From the NCBI RefSeq assembly GCF_023264675.1, contig NZ_JAHFVG010000003.1, forward strand, positions 62,001-126,000: 64,000 bases of DNA. The letters run 5' to 3'. Made by a program: the position numbers and the translations under genes. This DNA is from Rhodococcus sp. (in: high G+C Gram-positive bacteria). Lineage in GTDB: Bacteria; Actinomycetota; Actinomycetes; Mycobacteriales; Mycobacteriaceae. The notes below the pieces were generated by a model. The model worked only from the letters and a program-made list of their open reading frames with translations, did no database searches and was not told the origin of the DNA. Shown here one piece after another: positions 10,856-19,706 of the stretch (its first letter is position 1; the number at the start of each line of letters is the position of its first letter).

Positions 10856-11578
10856 CTAGCCTGTTTTCCGACCCGCGCGATTCTTGCGTCGCGACGCCAG
10901 CTCGTCCTCGGGACTTGTCTCCGATTCGCCGCCGTCGGCACGCTCGGCTGGGAAGTCTGCGATCAGTCCCGTCAACTCGCGCATTGCACCGTTGACGGCG
11001 ATACCGAAGACGCCTTGGCCACCCTGAAGGAGATCGACGACCTCTTCGGCCGACGTGCACTCGTACACGGTAGTTCCGTCGGAGAACAGTGTGATGTTGG
11101 CAAGATCGCCGACGCCGCGCTGGCGGAGGTGATCGACAGCGACACGAATGTTCTGCAGCGAGATGCCGGTGTCGAGAAGTCGCTTGACGATCTTGAGGAC
11201 CAGCATGTCCTTGAAGGAGTAGAGCCGCTGACTGCCGGATCCTGCCGCACCACGAATGGACGGCACAACCAATCCGGTGCGAGCCCAGTAGTCCAACTGC
11301 CGATAGGTGATGCCCGCAATCTGGCACGCACTCGGGACGCGATATCCCACCAGTTCGTCCGGGACCGAATCATCGGGGAACAACCCTGGTTGGAAGTCGC
11401 GCACAGGAGCCTGGTCGATCAGTGTTTTCTTTACCGGAGCCTGCTCGACCTGTGAAGGCTCGATGGGAGAAGGCTCGATGGGAGTCGACGGGCGATCTGT
11501 GTCGACTGCAGAAGAGCTGGTGGCCCCGTGCTCAGCGTTCGCTGAACCCTGGTGACGCTCCTGCGGCTGATCTACCAC
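10856..11578 (-). CDS. MerR-family regulator (Rv1830/ResR-like)
   Basis: The product is 240 residues from GTG 11578, chosen because AAGAGGGAG lies 5-6 bp upstream; the frame is open further up, but nothing there looks conserved. A disordered N-terminal stretch of about 70 residues contains a small repeat ([10 protein letters not shown]) encoded by an imperfect 15-bp duplication. It is followed by a MerR-like winged helix ([20 protein letters not shown], then [20 protein letters not shown]) and a C-terminal region ending in [10 protein letters not shown]. The position between gcvP and the nuclease-domain gene is that of Rv1830, a regulator linked in mycobacteria to growth/division control and antibiotic recovery. 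An imperfect dyad 220 bp upstream may be its operator. Confidence 0.9.
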   Translation of the reverse strand: MVDQPQERHQGSANAEHGATSSSAVDTDRPSTPIEPSPIEPSQVEQAPVKKTLIDQAPVRDFQPGLFPDDSVPDELVGYRVPSACQIAGITYRQLDYWARTGLVVPSIRGAAGSGSQRLYSFKDMLVLKIVKRLLDTGISLQNIRVAVDHLRQRGVGDLANITLFSDGTTVYECTSAEEVVDLLQGGQGVFGIAVNGAMRELTGLIADFPAERADGGESETSPEDELASRRKNRAGRKTG

Positions 11579-11800
11579 TGACTGCTCCCTCTTCGGATGT
11601 CTCGACACTGCGTTCGGTTCGAGCCTGTGAGCTCGATCCCCGCCAGAATTCGGTCCGGCGTCCTGCTGTGTGAGTTCAACTCCGCGTACGGCCACAATAC
11701 GCTCCGACGCGGGCCGACGACATACGATCACCGACTGCGAACTCACACTTCGGAACGCTATGGGCCCGGGCAAGAGAGGTCAACGCAACGCGCCGTAAAC

Positions 11801-11823
11801 CTGAACCTAAAGTTGAGGTTGAG
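11801..11823 (-). promoter_or_regulatory. Imperfect dyad in the leader region of the Rv1830-like merR gene
   Basis: The plus strand reads CTGAACCT-AAAGTTG-AGGTTGAG, 8-bp arms with one mismatch and a 7-bp spacer, resembling MerR-type operators. It lies just downstream of the nuclease-domain gene and about 220 bp upstream of the GTG of the Rv1830-like gene. If it is the promoter/operator, the transcript has a leader of roughly 200 nt, a stretch in which I see no other gene. The dyad is visible; its function is inferred from position and the MerR neighbour. Confidence 0.4.
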
Positions 11824-11849
11824 ACTCCATCGTTACCTGATCGAGGATT

Positions 11850-12323
11850 TCAGCCGTCGGTTGCTTTGAAATCGTCGGGCGAGACGGACTCGAGGAACTC
11901 CTTGAATTTCTCCACCTCGTCCTCACGCTCGTCGGGCATCAGGAGTCCGGCCTCGGCGAGTACGACCTCGTCGGCGTAAATCGGAACACCGGCTCGCAGG
12001 GCGATCGCGACGGAGTCCGAAGGTCGTGCCGAGACCCGAATGTCCTTGTCGAATACCAGATCGGCGTAGAACGTGCCCTCTTGCAGATCGACTATTCGAA
12101 CTTCCTTGAGCGTATGTCCCAGCGCGCCGATCAAGTCCTTGATCAAGTCGTGGGTCAGCGGCCGCGCAGGTTGAACGCCCTGCTGTTCGAGGGCGATCGC
12201 TGCCGCCTCGGTCTGCCCGATCCAGATCGGTAGATAACGCTCTCCGTCGGACTCTCGAAGCAGCAGCACCGGTTGATTCTGAGGCTGCTCCACGCGAATA
12301 CCGACAACACGCATCTGACTCAT
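11850..12323 (-). CDS. Bifunctional nuclease (BFN) domain protein, DUF151 (Rv1829-like)
   Basis: The product is 157 residues. The whole protein is one BFN/DUF151 domain: MRVVGIRVEQPQNQPVLLL, YLPIWIGQTEAAAIALEQQG, LIGALGHTLKEVRIVDLQEG and RPSDSVAIALRAGVPIYADE are the conserved blocks. The plant homologue has RNase/DNase activity and the Thermotoga protein has been structurally solved; the bacterial role is not settled. ATG 12323 was chosen for GGGAGG 8 bp upstream; an in-frame ATG 9 bp downstream would also fit. It sits between two merR genes exactly as Rv1829 does. Confidence 0.93.
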   Translation of the reverse strand: MSQMRVVGIRVEQPQNQPVLLLRESDGERYLPIWIGQTEAAAIALEQQGVQPARPLTHDLIKDLIGALGHTLKEVRIVDLQEGTFYADLVFDKDIRVSARPSDSVAIALRAGVPIYADEVVLAEAGLLMPDEREDEVEKFKEFLESVSPDDFKATDG

Positions 12324-12438
12324 GGTGACTGCCTCCCACATGCGTTGAAATTCGGGCCGCAGATCCGGGTGCGTCCACTGCGGTCGAGTCTATTGGAATC
12401 CGAGACTGCACGGAGGCCACGACCGCTGGAGCGGTCCG

Positions 12439-13176
12439 TCAACGATCCAGCGCTCCGCGGACTGCCGCCTTCACCAGACACGTGTGCAACGTGAGTGACA
12501 ACGCGGCCAGTTCGCGAATCATTTCCTCTGCCCGGTCGCGGGCGCCTGCATCGCGGCCCTTCGCAACTGGACCGGCGATTTGCGCGACCAGACCGGCCTC
12601 GCGGTCGGCAGCAAGTTTGAACGCGCGCAAGTGCCGCACTTCGAGTCCGAACTGAGTCATCGAATGTGCAGTTCGGGCGAGCACGACCGAGCCCTCGTCG
12701 TAGAAGCCTGCTTGGCCGGGCACGATCAGTCCCGCGCGAACCAGCTCGGTCATGAACGTGTCGTCGATTCCTGCGCGCGCCATCAGGTCCGATTTACTCA
12801 CTCGGACTTCGCGGTCGGCCAGAAAATCGTCGGCAGACACCTCGCCCGGCGCCACACTCAGCGCCCGGGGTTTGCGCGGCGCAGATTCTGCGCTCTCGAC
12901 CCGTGCGACCCCACTGTCGATAGCTTCCAGCTGTTCCTTGATCACCTTGAGTGGAAGGTATTGATCTCGCTGAGCGGTCAAGACGTAGCGCAATCGCTCG
13001 CAATCAGCGACGGAAAACCGTCGGTAACCCGAGGGTGTCCGCTCCGGCGAGATCAATCCCTCGGCCTCGAGAAACCTGATTTTCGAGATGGTGACGTCCG
13101 GAAAGTCGGGCCGGAGTCGATCCAGGACGGAGCCTATCGACATCCCCCCGGGAGACTGCTGCCCGACGGCGGTCAC
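12439..13176 (-). CDS. MerR-family regulator (Rv1828-like)
   Basis: The product is 245 residues. The N-terminal winged helix-turn-helix (about 12-80: MSIGSVLDRLRPDFPDVTIS, then FLEAEGLISPERTPSGYRRF and LRYVLTAQRDQYLPLKVIKE) is strongly Rv1828-like. The C-terminal effector/dimer domain ends in ALSLTLHTCLVKAAVR. There is no metal-binding cysteine set, so it belongs to the ligand-less or unknown-ligand MerR branch. Its ATG overlaps the garA stop as ATGA, so translation is coupled to garA. An in-frame ATG at codon 12 is an alternative start. Confidence 0.93.
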   Translation of the reverse strand: MTAVGQQSPGGMSIGSVLDRLRPDFPDVTISKIRFLEAEGLISPERTPSGYRRFSVADCERLRYVLTAQRDQYLPLKVIKEQLEAIDSGVARVESAESAPRKPRALSVAPGEVSADDFLADREVRVSKSDLMARAGIDDTFMTELVRAGLIVPGQAGFYDEGSVVLARTAHSMTQFGLEVRHLRAFKLAADREAGLVAQIAGPVAKGRDAGARDRAEEMIRELAALSLTLHTCLVKAAVRGALDR

Positions 13177-13670
13177 TGGCTGCCTGCACCTGCAGACGAC
13201 TCGCCGACCTGGGAGCCGGATCCACCGCGAGGACCGGTGAGGAAGACGAGACGGAATTTGCCGATCTGAACCTCGTCGCCATTGGCGAGTACTGCCGAGT
13301 CGACGGGCTCACGATTGACGTAGGTGCCGTTGAGGCTGCCCACGTCGACGACCTGAAATTCGTCCTCGTCCTGACGGAACTCGGCGTGGCGACGGCTGAC
13401 CGTCACGTCGTCGAGGAAGATGTCGCTGTCCGGATGGCGTCCCGCCGAGGTGGTGGGCTGGTCGAGAAGAAAACGCGAACCGGCGTTCGGGCCACGCTTC
13501 ACCACGAGGAGTGCCGAACCTAACGGCAATCCCTCCACACCCGAGACCGGAGCTTCGGAGCCTTGGCTCGTTGCCGACTTGTCCAGCTCCTGGAGGAAAT
13601 CCGCGCGAAAAACCGAAGTGGTTTCCGCAGGCGACTCTCCGTAGATGCCGTCGTTGTCGTTCTCGCTCAC
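13173..13670 (-). CDS. garA: GarA, FHA-domain regulator of 2-oxoglutarate metabolism
   Basis: The product is 165 residues. The N-terminus carries ETTSV at residues 16-20; in mycobacterial GarA the two threonines of this motif are the sites phosphorylated by PknG and PknB. The C-terminal two-thirds is an FHA domain with the phosphothreonine-binding residues in SAGRHPDSDIF, VSRRHAEF and GSLNGTYVNR. Unphosphorylated GarA inhibits 2-oxoglutarate decarboxylase and glutamate dehydrogenase and stimulates glutamate synthase; phosphorylation makes it bind its own FHA domain and switch off. It lies between gcvH and the Rv1828-like merR, as in mycobacteria. About 195 bp separates it from gcvH, room for its own promoter. 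Confidence 0.97.
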   Translation of the reverse strand: MSENDNDGIYGESPAETTSVFRADFLQELDKSATSQGSEAPVSGVEGLPLGSALLVVKRGPNAGSRFLLDQPTTSAGRHPDSDIFLDDVTVSRRHAEFRQDEDEFQVVDVGSLNGTYVNREPVDSAVLANGDEVQIGKFRLVFLTGPRGGSGSQVGESSAGAGSQ

Positions 13671-13865
13671 CGTTTCTCCTTCTCAGTCCGATCACCCGGG
13701 CTTGGAACGCCTCAGGCTACGCAGTAACTAGCTTGCACGTTCTTCTACATCTTGCGGACCTGCGCCACATCGCACGCCTGTTGGACCACGGCTGCTGCTC
13801 ATCAACGACCGTACCTTGCGCACGGGCGCACGTGTGAGCAGTTACTCGTGTCTGCAGGAGCGAAG

Positions 13866-14270
13866 TTACCCGGCCGTAATTCCAGCATATCCGTCGGCGT
13901 CGAGCATCGTCGCCACCGACTCGTCCAACGACTGCGCCGACGCGACCTCCAGCTCGATGAGCCACCCGTCCGAGTACGGACCTGAGTTGACCTTCTCCGG
14001 ATTGGCCTCCAGATCCTCGTTGACGGCAATGACTTTGGCTGTCAACGGTGCGAAGACGTCGGACACGCTCTTCGTCGACTCCACCTCACCGAGCGAGTCC
14101 CCTGCCACGACGTCGTCGCCGACAGCGGGAAGCTGAACGAAAACCACGTCGCCGAGTTGCCCCTGGGCATAGTCCGTGATTCCGACTCGGACGGTGGTCG
14201 GGCCGGTACGCAGGAGCCACTCGTGCTCAGGCGTGTACAACAAGTCTGTCGACGGCTCTGTGTCGCTCAA
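13866..14270 (-). CDS. gcvH: Glycine cleavage system H protein
   Basis: The product is 134 residues and shuttles the aminomethyl group on a lipoyl arm between P-, T- and L-proteins. The lipoylated lysine is Lys67 in GEVESTKSVSDVFAP, and YTPEHEWL marks the N-terminus. The start is a TTG at 14270 preceded by AAGGA with 6-bp spacing; it gives the normal protein length, and I see no ATG or GTG giving a comparable N-terminus. It lies 44 bp downstream of the DUF881 gene in the same direction. Unlike gcvP it has no riboswitch-like leader, so the two glycine-cleavage genes in this window appear separately controlled. Confidence 0.96.
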   Translation of the reverse strand: MSDTEPSTDLLYTPEHEWLLRTGPTTVRVGITDYAQGQLGDVVFVQLPAVGDDVVAGDSLGEVESTKSVSDVFAPLTAKVIAVNEDLEANPEKVNSGPYSDGWLIELEVASAQSLDESVATMLDADGYAGITAG

Positions 14271-14314
14271 CGACTGTCCTTTCAGATAGCTGTCGTCCTC
14301 GGTGGACGGACGAC

Positions 14315-15058
14315 CTAGTTTCCGGGCTGAGAGTATTGAGGCATACGCGGATCTCGCAAGGCGGACACGGTGACCTCGTCCGATTTCGTAACGGAACACT
14401 CACCGCCGTTTCGGGCAACAGTGTCCACGACGCCGCCTGGAATGTCCAAGGCAGCAGCAAGTGTGGAGGGCTCTCCGATCGCGGTGTAGACGTACGGTGC
14501 TGCCAGTTCCTTTCCGTCGACCACCACGGAACCCGCTTGGCCTGCGATCCACGAGTCGACCGCTATGCGGACCGGCGTGCCGTCGGCTCCCGCGACAGAC
14601 ACGGCCTCGGCGCCGGCGGCCCTGAGCTCCTGCAATGCATCGAGCAATACCTCCGAGCCGACGCCGGTTCTCGGATCGGTGACCGTGACCACTACCCCGG
14701 GTCCGGTCGCGGGTACCGTTCCCACCTGGATGCTGAGCGAGTCGAGTCGTTCTCTCGCTTCCGTCAGCGCCGCACCTGAGCCGCCTCCGTCTTGCTGTAA
14801 CGCCGACAGTGCAGCTTCCAGCGTGGATATCTCCTCGCGCAGAGCAGCTTCCCGTCGTCCTACGTTGTCGAGCACGACAAGCAAGTCGGCAGGTCTTGCC
14901 GTGTCGAGTGAATCGCCGCTGTCGTTGACCCGAACTTGAACTACCAGCACGAATCCCAGAACGCCCATCAACAACACAGCAAGGGACCCGAACACCACAG
15001 ATCTGGTGCCACGGGGTACTCGCAGCCGGTGCTTGCCGTCCGCCTTCGAATCGCTCAC
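14315..15058 (-). CDS. DUF881 membrane-anchored protein (Rv1825-like)
   Basis: The product is 247 residues. It has one N-terminal transmembrane segment (about 20-42), a short coiled-coil-like stretch (RREAALREEISTLEAALSAL, about 68-87), then the DUF881 domain with GPGVVVTVTDPRTG and ELRAAGAEAVSVAG. Most of it should lie outside the membrane. DUF881 proteins pair with the small basic protein and are suspected envelope or division factors in Actinobacteria and Firmicutes. The ATG overlaps the stop of the small basic protein gene by 4 bp. Biochemical role unknown. Confidence 0.9.
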   Translation of the reverse strand: MSDSKADGKHRLRVPRGTRSVVFGSLAVLLMGVLGFVLVVQVRVNDSGDSLDTARPADLLVVLDNVGRREAALREEISTLEAALSALQQDGGGSGAALTEARERLDSLSIQVGTVPATGPGVVVTVTDPRTGVGSEVLLDALQELRAAGAEAVSVAGADGTPVRIAVDSWIAGQAGSVVVDGKELAAPYVYTAIGEPSTLAAALDIPGGVVDTVARNGGECSVTKSDEVTVSALRDPRMPQYSQPGN

Positions 15059-15519
15059 GCGCCGAACAATCGACGGCGAAGCGCGGCCGCGTTGCCGAAG
15101 ATCCTGATACCGAGCACGACGACTATCGCTGTGGACAGTTGCGTTCCTACACCCAGTTGATCCCCGAGCCAGACGATCAGTGCCGCGACCAACACGTTGA
15201 ACACGAACGACACCACGAAGACTTTCGAGTCGAAAATGCCGTCCAGATAGGCCCGCACCCCGCCGAAGACCGCGTCGAGTGCCGCGACCACCGCGATCGG
15301 AAGATAGGGCGCTACCGAGGTGGGGACCTGTGGACCCGATATCGTCCCGATCAGTATTCCGATTCCCAGCGCCAGCGCTGCCAGAAGTACCAGTCCTCCG
15401 CCTCGTCTTGCCGACGTCGACTCGGTTCCCCTCGACGATTCGACATCAGGTTGCGGCGCGTCGGACCTGTCCGCGCTTTCATCCGACGGCCGGTGTAGTT
15501 CGTGTCTTCCCTCAGTCAT
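15055..15519 (-). CDS. Small basic family protein, DUF1290 (Rv1824-like)
   Basis: The product is 154 residues. A hydrophilic N-terminal tail of about 40 residues precedes three hydrophobic helices (around 42-62, 70-90 and 100-120) and a basic end (LRRRLFGA). The phrase APYLPIAVVAALDAVFGG is diagnostic of the 'small basic protein' family found between or beside DUF881 genes. It overlaps both flanking DUF881 genes by 4 bp, so the three products are likely made together and probably form one membrane complex. No enzymatic motif is present. Confidence 0.92.
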   Translation of the reverse strand: MTEGRHELHRPSDESADRSDAPQPDVESSRGTESTSARRGGGLVLLAALALGIGILIGTISGPQVPTSVAPYLPIAVVAALDAVFGGVRAYLDGIFDSKVFVVSFVFNVLVAALIVWLGDQLGVGTQLSTAIVVVLGIRIFGNAAALRRRLFGA

Positions 15520-16358
15520 CGATCGCTACCCTGCCTCGCGACGGTGATGGATCGCGCAGGTGCTGCGGGCATGTCGAGTGCGTCGTCTGCCCGCAGCTCG
15601 AAACCGACCCCGTAGAGCTGGGCGATAGCCGACAGCCTGAGGTATGCATCGCTGACCGAGAACCGAGTCTCCAGGAGGTCGGGCGATCCGATCGCCGAAA
15701 CCGTGTACGGCGAGAAGACCGGCCGGTTGTCCACCAACATCGCTCCGCCTGCCTGTCGAATAGTCACTCCGGGGCCGATCCGCACTCCGTCGACCGCCAC
15801 AGCCTCGGCGCCGCTCACCCACAGCGAGTTCACCAACACTTGAAGGTCACGATCCAGAACCACCGCCTCCGCGGAGCCTCGGCGTGGCATCGATGCGTCG
15901 GACAAGTCGGTTCGTGCGGGTGGCTCCGAGACGGTGACCTCGATTCCGGGGCCTTCGACCGATTGGACCGCCGCTGCGAACTCCAGACGGTGTAGAGAGT
16001 CGAGCACTGCCGACCCGTCTTCGGCGCTCAGCAGTGAGCTCGAACGAGCAGAATCGACTTGATCGGTGAGTGATCGACGTTCGAGCTCGAGGGCGTCGGA
16101 TCGCTGTTCTGCGTCCCGGACACCGGCAAGGGCCTCGTTCTGCTCACCGGTGTAGTCCGATTCCCCTCCGGCGGCATGAGCTACCGAGACTCCGAGCACG
16201 ACGCCCAGCACCACGAGCCCCAGTGCCAGCGTCAGTCGATCGCCACCGCGCGGCGGCTGTCGTCGGTTCGCGGCGGCGGCGTATCCGGGATCGAGATGAT
16301 CCGTCATCAACGAACGAAGTAATGACGGCGACGGGTTCCTGGCAGCCGGCTCACCCAC
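15516..16358 (-). CDS. DUF881 membrane-anchored protein (Rv1823-like)
   Basis: The product is 280 residues. After a polar tail it has a single transmembrane segment (about 42-64, TLALGLVVLGVVLGVSVAHA), then a helical linker and a DUF881 domain (GPGIEVTVSEPP, LVNSLWVSGAEAVAVDGVRI). It is the second DUF881 paralogue flanking the small basic protein. The GTG start at 16358 overlaps the pgsA2 stop by 8 bp; an ATG at 16307 is an alternative. The pgsA2-DUF881-sbp-DUF881-gcvH order matches Rv1822-Rv1826 exactly. Confidence 0.9.
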   Translation of the reverse strand: MGEPAARNPSPSLLRSLMTDHLDPGYAAAANRRQPPRGGDRLTLALGLVVLGVVLGVSVAHAAGGESDYTGEQNEALAGVRDAEQRSDALELERRSLTDQVDSARSSSLLSAEDGSAVLDSLHRLEFAAAVQSVEGPGIEVTVSEPPARTDLSDASMPRRGSAEAVVLDRDLQVLVNSLWVSGAEAVAVDGVRIGPGVTIRQAGGAMLVDNRPVFSPYTVSAIGSPDLLETRFSVSDAYLRLSAIAQLYGVGFELRADDALDMPAAPARSITVARQGSDR

Positions 16359-16968
16359 CGTGTGCAGCGCGATCGATCGATGGTGGAACGGCCCTGGCCA
16401 CTTCCCAGGCCTTGTAGGTGTAGAGCACTCCGGTCCATACGTACAGGCCGGTCCCCCAGATCAACAATGCATTGCCGATCGGTGCGAGCACACCGGCCAC
16501 AGCGGAGTCTCCGGTCGATCCCAACAACACCGGAAGTGCGACCATCAGCACGAATGTCGCGGCCTTGCCGAGATAGATCACATCCGGTGGTGGCAGACCG
16601 CGACGTTTGTACACGAACATCGTCCCCGCGAGCACGAGGTCGCGACCGATCAAAAGTGCTGCCACCCACCAGGGAATGATCCCGCGGATCACGAACGTGA
16701 CGAGAGTCGTCACCACGGACAGTCGATCGACGAGGGGATCGAGCAGTGCACCCAACCGCGAGGTCTGGCCGAGAGCACGCGCCAACTTGCCGTCGAGCCA
16801 GTCCGTTGCGCCGCTGGCCAGAAGTACCACCAGCGCAAGTCCGTCGGCCTGCGGGCCCAACAGCAAGTACGCGAAGAGCGGGATCAGGAGAAGACGGATT
16901 CCGCTGAGAATGTTGGGAACGGTGAGAATTCGATCGCTCGCGTCCGATCCCGCGTTCGGGCTGGTCAT
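16351..16968 (-). CDS. pgsA2: CDP-alcohol phosphatidyltransferase (PgsA2-like)
   Basis: The product is 205 residues with about five to six hydrophobic helices. The CDP-alcohol phosphatidyltransferase signature D-G-x2-A-R-x8-G-x3-D-x3-D is intact within DWLDGKLARALGQTSRLG and the following ALLDPLVDR. It transfers a phosphatidyl group from CDP-diacylglycerol to an alcohol such as glycerol-3-phosphate; position suggests the Rv1822 (PgsA2) orthologue, whose exact product is less certain than that of PgsA3. ATG 16968 has GAGG upstream; the frame extends further 5' without conserved sequence. Confidence 0.92.
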   Translation of the reverse strand: MTSPNAGSDASDRILTVPNILSGIRLLLIPLFAYLLLGPQADGLALVVLLASGATDWLDGKLARALGQTSRLGALLDPLVDRLSVVTTLVTFVIRGIIPWWVAALLIGRDLVLAGTMFVYKRRGLPPPDVIYLGKAATFVLMVALPVLLGSTGDSAVAGVLAPIGNALLIWGTGLYVWTGVLYTYKAWEVARAVPPSIDRAAHGG

Positions 16969-17032
16969 TTCGTCCACCTCGGTCCTCGCCCTCGGGGTGC
17001 GCATTCTCTGCCGCGTCCGACGTCGAACTGCG

Positions 17033-17653
17033 TCATCGCCATGCGAACACTGGCTGTTCGAAGTCTCCCACGCGGGTATGTCTTCGGTGCAGAACGACTT
17101 CCCGGAACTGATGCACGACTGCTCCGGTCGGCGCATGAACGAGCGAGTCACGAAAAGGCCACTGCACGACGGGCCGTGGCGACTGCTCGATGGACACGAA
17201 ACGGGGTTCGGAGTCGATCTCGTCGAGGTCTACCTCGTACACGACGGCCACTTCGGCCGGATCGGCGACGACGCTGTCGAGCCGATCTCCGATCCACACC
17301 ACGAAAGGCGTGATGACGTAGCCCGATCTCGTGACGTAATCGTCGAGACGACCCAACACCTCCGATCGCGATACAACGACTCCCAATTCTTCGGCGAGTT
17401 CCCGCAAACACGCGTCTTCGGCGCTCTCACCTGGCTCGATCTTGCCGCCGGGCAGCGCGAACTGACCAGGGTGGGCGCGCAATCGCGGCGGGCGCTTCGT
17501 CAGGAGCATCCGCCGTCGTCCTACGTCGCCGCCGATCGCGATCGCAACCGCGGCTGCCCGGAGATCGTGTGCGTCAGCGGTGGAGGGCACGAACGTCGAG
17601 AGCGCCGAGACCATCGAATCGCGCTCGAGCCGTTCGTCTTGTTCGGCTTCCAT
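17033..17653 (-). CDS. NUDIX hydrolase
   Basis: The product is 206 residues. A complete Nudix box (G-x5-E-x7-R-E-U-x-E-E-x-G-U) starts at Gly70 of the chosen start (GGKIEPGESAEDACLRELAE, then ELGV), so the pyrophosphatase should be active. The preceding LLTKRPPRLRAHPGQFALPG resembles the CoA-pyrophosphatase subfamily signature (LLTxR...GQ..FPGG), making CoA or an acyl-CoA a plausible substrate, but this is not certain. Starts at 17686 and 17614 are also possible; none has a strong ribosome-binding site. It is downstream of and nearly touching the F420-type reductase gene. Confidence 0.9.
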   Translation of the reverse strand: MEAEQDERLERDSMVSALSTFVPSTADAHDLRAAAVAIAIGGDVGRRRMLLTKRPPRLRAHPGQFALPGGKIEPGESAEDACLRELAEELGVVVSRSEVLGRLDDYVTRSGYVITPFVVWIGDRLDSVVADPAEVAVVYEVDLDEIDSEPRFVSIEQSPRPVVQWPFRDSLVHAPTGAVVHQFREVVLHRRHTRVGDFEQPVFAWR

Positions 17654-17682
17654 GTGCTCGAGCGTAGGGGTTCGCCCGTGGC

Positions 17683-18090
17683 TCACGCAGACGTGGACAG
17701 GCGAACGACCGGGATGACCCTGGCCGTCTTCTTCTCGTAGTCGGCAAACCCCGAGTAGAGATCCGCTTGCTTTCGGTACAGGTCGTCGCGATCCCGACCC
17801 TCGACCTCGTCCGCCACGACCTGCAGAGTTTCGTCACCGACTTCGATGGTGGCCTGCGGATTCTTCTTCAAATTGTGGTACCAATCAGGGTTGGAGTCGG
17901 ACCCCGCCTTCGATGCGAAGATGACGTAGTGCTCGTCGTCGGGGAGATACATCAGCGGACTCACACGCACACTTCCCGTTTTGGCTCCTGTGCTGTGGAG
18001 CAACAGAAGCGGAGCACCCTCGAACGGTCCACCGACCTTGCCATGGTGTGCTCGAAACTCGGCTACGACCTGCTCGTTGAAATCGGACAT
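17683..18090 (-). CDS. Nitroreductase/quinone-reductase family protein, deazaflavin (F420)-dependent type
   Basis: The product is 135 residues, small split-barrel fold. The signature LLLHSTGAKTGSVRVSPLMY and the later SNPDWYHNLKKNPQATIEVG are typical of the Ddn/DDN-like F420H2-dependent reductases of mycobacteria and rhodococci. These reduce quinones or nitro compounds with F420H2; the natural substrate here is unknown. It is the first gene of the minus-strand run and diverges from the GAF-EAL gene across a 227-bp intergenic region that should hold both promoters. Confidence 0.92.
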   Translation of the reverse strand: MSDFNEQVVAEFRAHHGKVGGPFEGAPLLLLHSTGAKTGSVRVSPLMYLPDDEHYVIFASKAGSDSNPDWYHNLKKNPQATIEVGDETLQVVADEVEGRDRDDLYRKQADLYSGFADYEKKTARVIPVVRLSTSA

Positions 18091-18317
18091 CGGCTCTCCT
18101 GCCCTCGCAATCCGGTAGCGAACAGATTACCGCCGTGCTCAGTGCACGTAGGCTTATCGGCATGTGATCCCTGGACATTCGTCGGCCTCGTTCGGGGCGT
18201 TTCGGGCGATCAACCGCTTACCGAGGAAACGTAACGTCTTTCGGCCGATCTGAGATACTTTTTCGGAGTCGGGGTCTGTACGCACAGGCGGGCGCGTCGA
18301 ACGGTGATGGAGGCGCA

Positions 18318-19673
18318 GTGTTCCGATCCCGGAACGAACGACAGAGTGAGTCCGCACGCAAGTATCTCGACTTCGCAGCAGTGTCACCAGCGTTGGAGAA
18401 CGCGGCCGAGGTCACCGCGCGTGCCCTGGAATATCCCATCGCCATGGTTCACATCATCGACGAGAGCAACCAGTACACACTCGTCGGTTACGGTGCTGCC
18501 GACCTTGCCGGGACGGTCACACCCCGCACTCGTTCGGCTTGCGCGTCCGTGGTCGAACTCGGCGTGACCGTCGTGGTCGAGGACTCCGATGCGCCCGAGA
18601 ACGTCGCGGACGAATCCGACATTCCCGCCGAACTCGTGCAGATTCTGCTCGAACTGGGACTGCGGGCATATGTGGCAGTACCTCTGTTCGGACGAGAATC
18701 GGTGCCGATCGGAACCCTCTGCGTGCTCGATTTCACTCCTCGCACGATGTCCGCCGACGGACTCCGCTTACTCGAACAGCTGGCGGTGATGGTCGAGGAG
18801 CACCTCGACGTACAACGCGGACGTACTCGCGTGGAACGACATACCGCAACGGTCGCCGAGCTCACCTACGCAGTCGACAACGGTCAGATCCTGCCGTGGT
18901 ACCAGCCGATCGTCGACCTTCGATCCGGTGAGGTGTTCGCACTGGAGGCCCTCGCGCGCTGGGATCACCCAGCGCTCGGGTTGACTGCTCCCGACGAATT
19001 CATCGAGCAGATGGAGAACACCGATCTCATCGTCGATCTCGACATGCGAATTCTGGTGCAGGCACTGTCCGACTTCCGTGGATGGGTAAGTATTCGGCCG
19101 ACGCTGAAACTGTCGGTGAACATCTCCGGCCATCATCTCGATCGGCCGGACTGCATCGATCGGATCACCTCGGCGGTCGATTCGGTCGGGCTTTCTGCCA
19201 CATCGATCGTCCTGGAGATCACCGAAACCGCGAGAGGACCGGGCATCGACGAAGAAGCGAGAATTGTCGATGCCCTTCGCGCACGCGGATTCACCGTGTT
19301 GCTCGACGATCTCGGCTCGGGATGGTCGCCTGTCGCTCGGCTGACCCATGTGTCCGTCGACGGTTTCAAACTGGACCGCTCGGTCGCGGCCTCGCTCCAC
19401 ACGAAGGTGGGAGAATCGGTGGCGGCAGCGATGGTGCAGTTCGCCGCCGACCTCGATCACCGCCTGGTTCTGGAAGGCATCGAGACCCCCGGCAAACTGG
19501 TCAGGGCACGAGAGTTGGGGTTCTCGCACGGTCAAGGACACTTGTTCTCGAAAGCCGTACCAGCCGAGGATGTTCCGCGGCTTCTCGAGAGCGCGAAGGA
19601 CGGTTCTCGGTTGTCGGCGCGTGACGATCTGCACCAGCACGATGTCCACCCGGATGTCGGGGGTCTGGTCTAG
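18318..19673 (+). CDS. GAF-EAL cyclic-di-GMP phosphodiesterase
   Basis: The product is 451 residues. A GAF sensor domain (about 20-165, with AYVAVPLFGRESVPIGTLCV) is followed by an EAL domain (about 185-440). All catalytic positions appear present: E in LEALARW, N in SVNISGHH, E in VLEITETA, the DD of LLDDLGSGW, K in FKLDRSVA, E in LEGIETPG and Q in GQGHLFSK. It should hydrolyse c-di-GMP to pGpG in response to a small ligand or redox signal. GTG 18318 follows GGAGG. It is the first of four c-di-GMP genes within about 11 kb. Confidence 0.93.
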   Translation: MFRSRNERQSESARKYLDFAAVSPALENAAEVTARALEYPIAMVHIIDESNQYTLVGYGAADLAGTVTPRTRSACASVVELGVTVVVEDSDAPENVADESDIPAELVQILLELGLRAYVAVPLFGRESVPIGTLCVLDFTPRTMSADGLRLLEQLAVMVEEHLDVQRGRTRVERHTATVAELTYAVDNGQILPWYQPIVDLRSGEVFALEALARWDHPALGLTAPDEFIEQMENTDLIVDLDMRILVQALSDFRGWVSIRPTLKLSVNISGHHLDRPDCIDRITSAVDSVGLSATSIVLEITETARGPGIDEEARIVDALRARGFTVLLDDLGSGWSPVARLTHVSVDGFKLDRSVAASLHTKVGESVAAAMVQFAADLDHRLVLEGIETPGKLVRARELGFSHGQGHLFSKAVPAEDVPRLLESAKDGSRLSARDDLHQHDVHPDVGGLV

Positions 19674-19706
19674 TGTCCTAGCGACGCCGACCGGAAGGTA
19701 TTTTTC

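Noticed and set aside
10542-11327. N-terminal extension of GcvP suggested by the open frame
   Set aside because: It would translate the riboswitch and part of the merR gene; the GTG at 10541 gives the conserved GcvP start with a ribosome-binding site.
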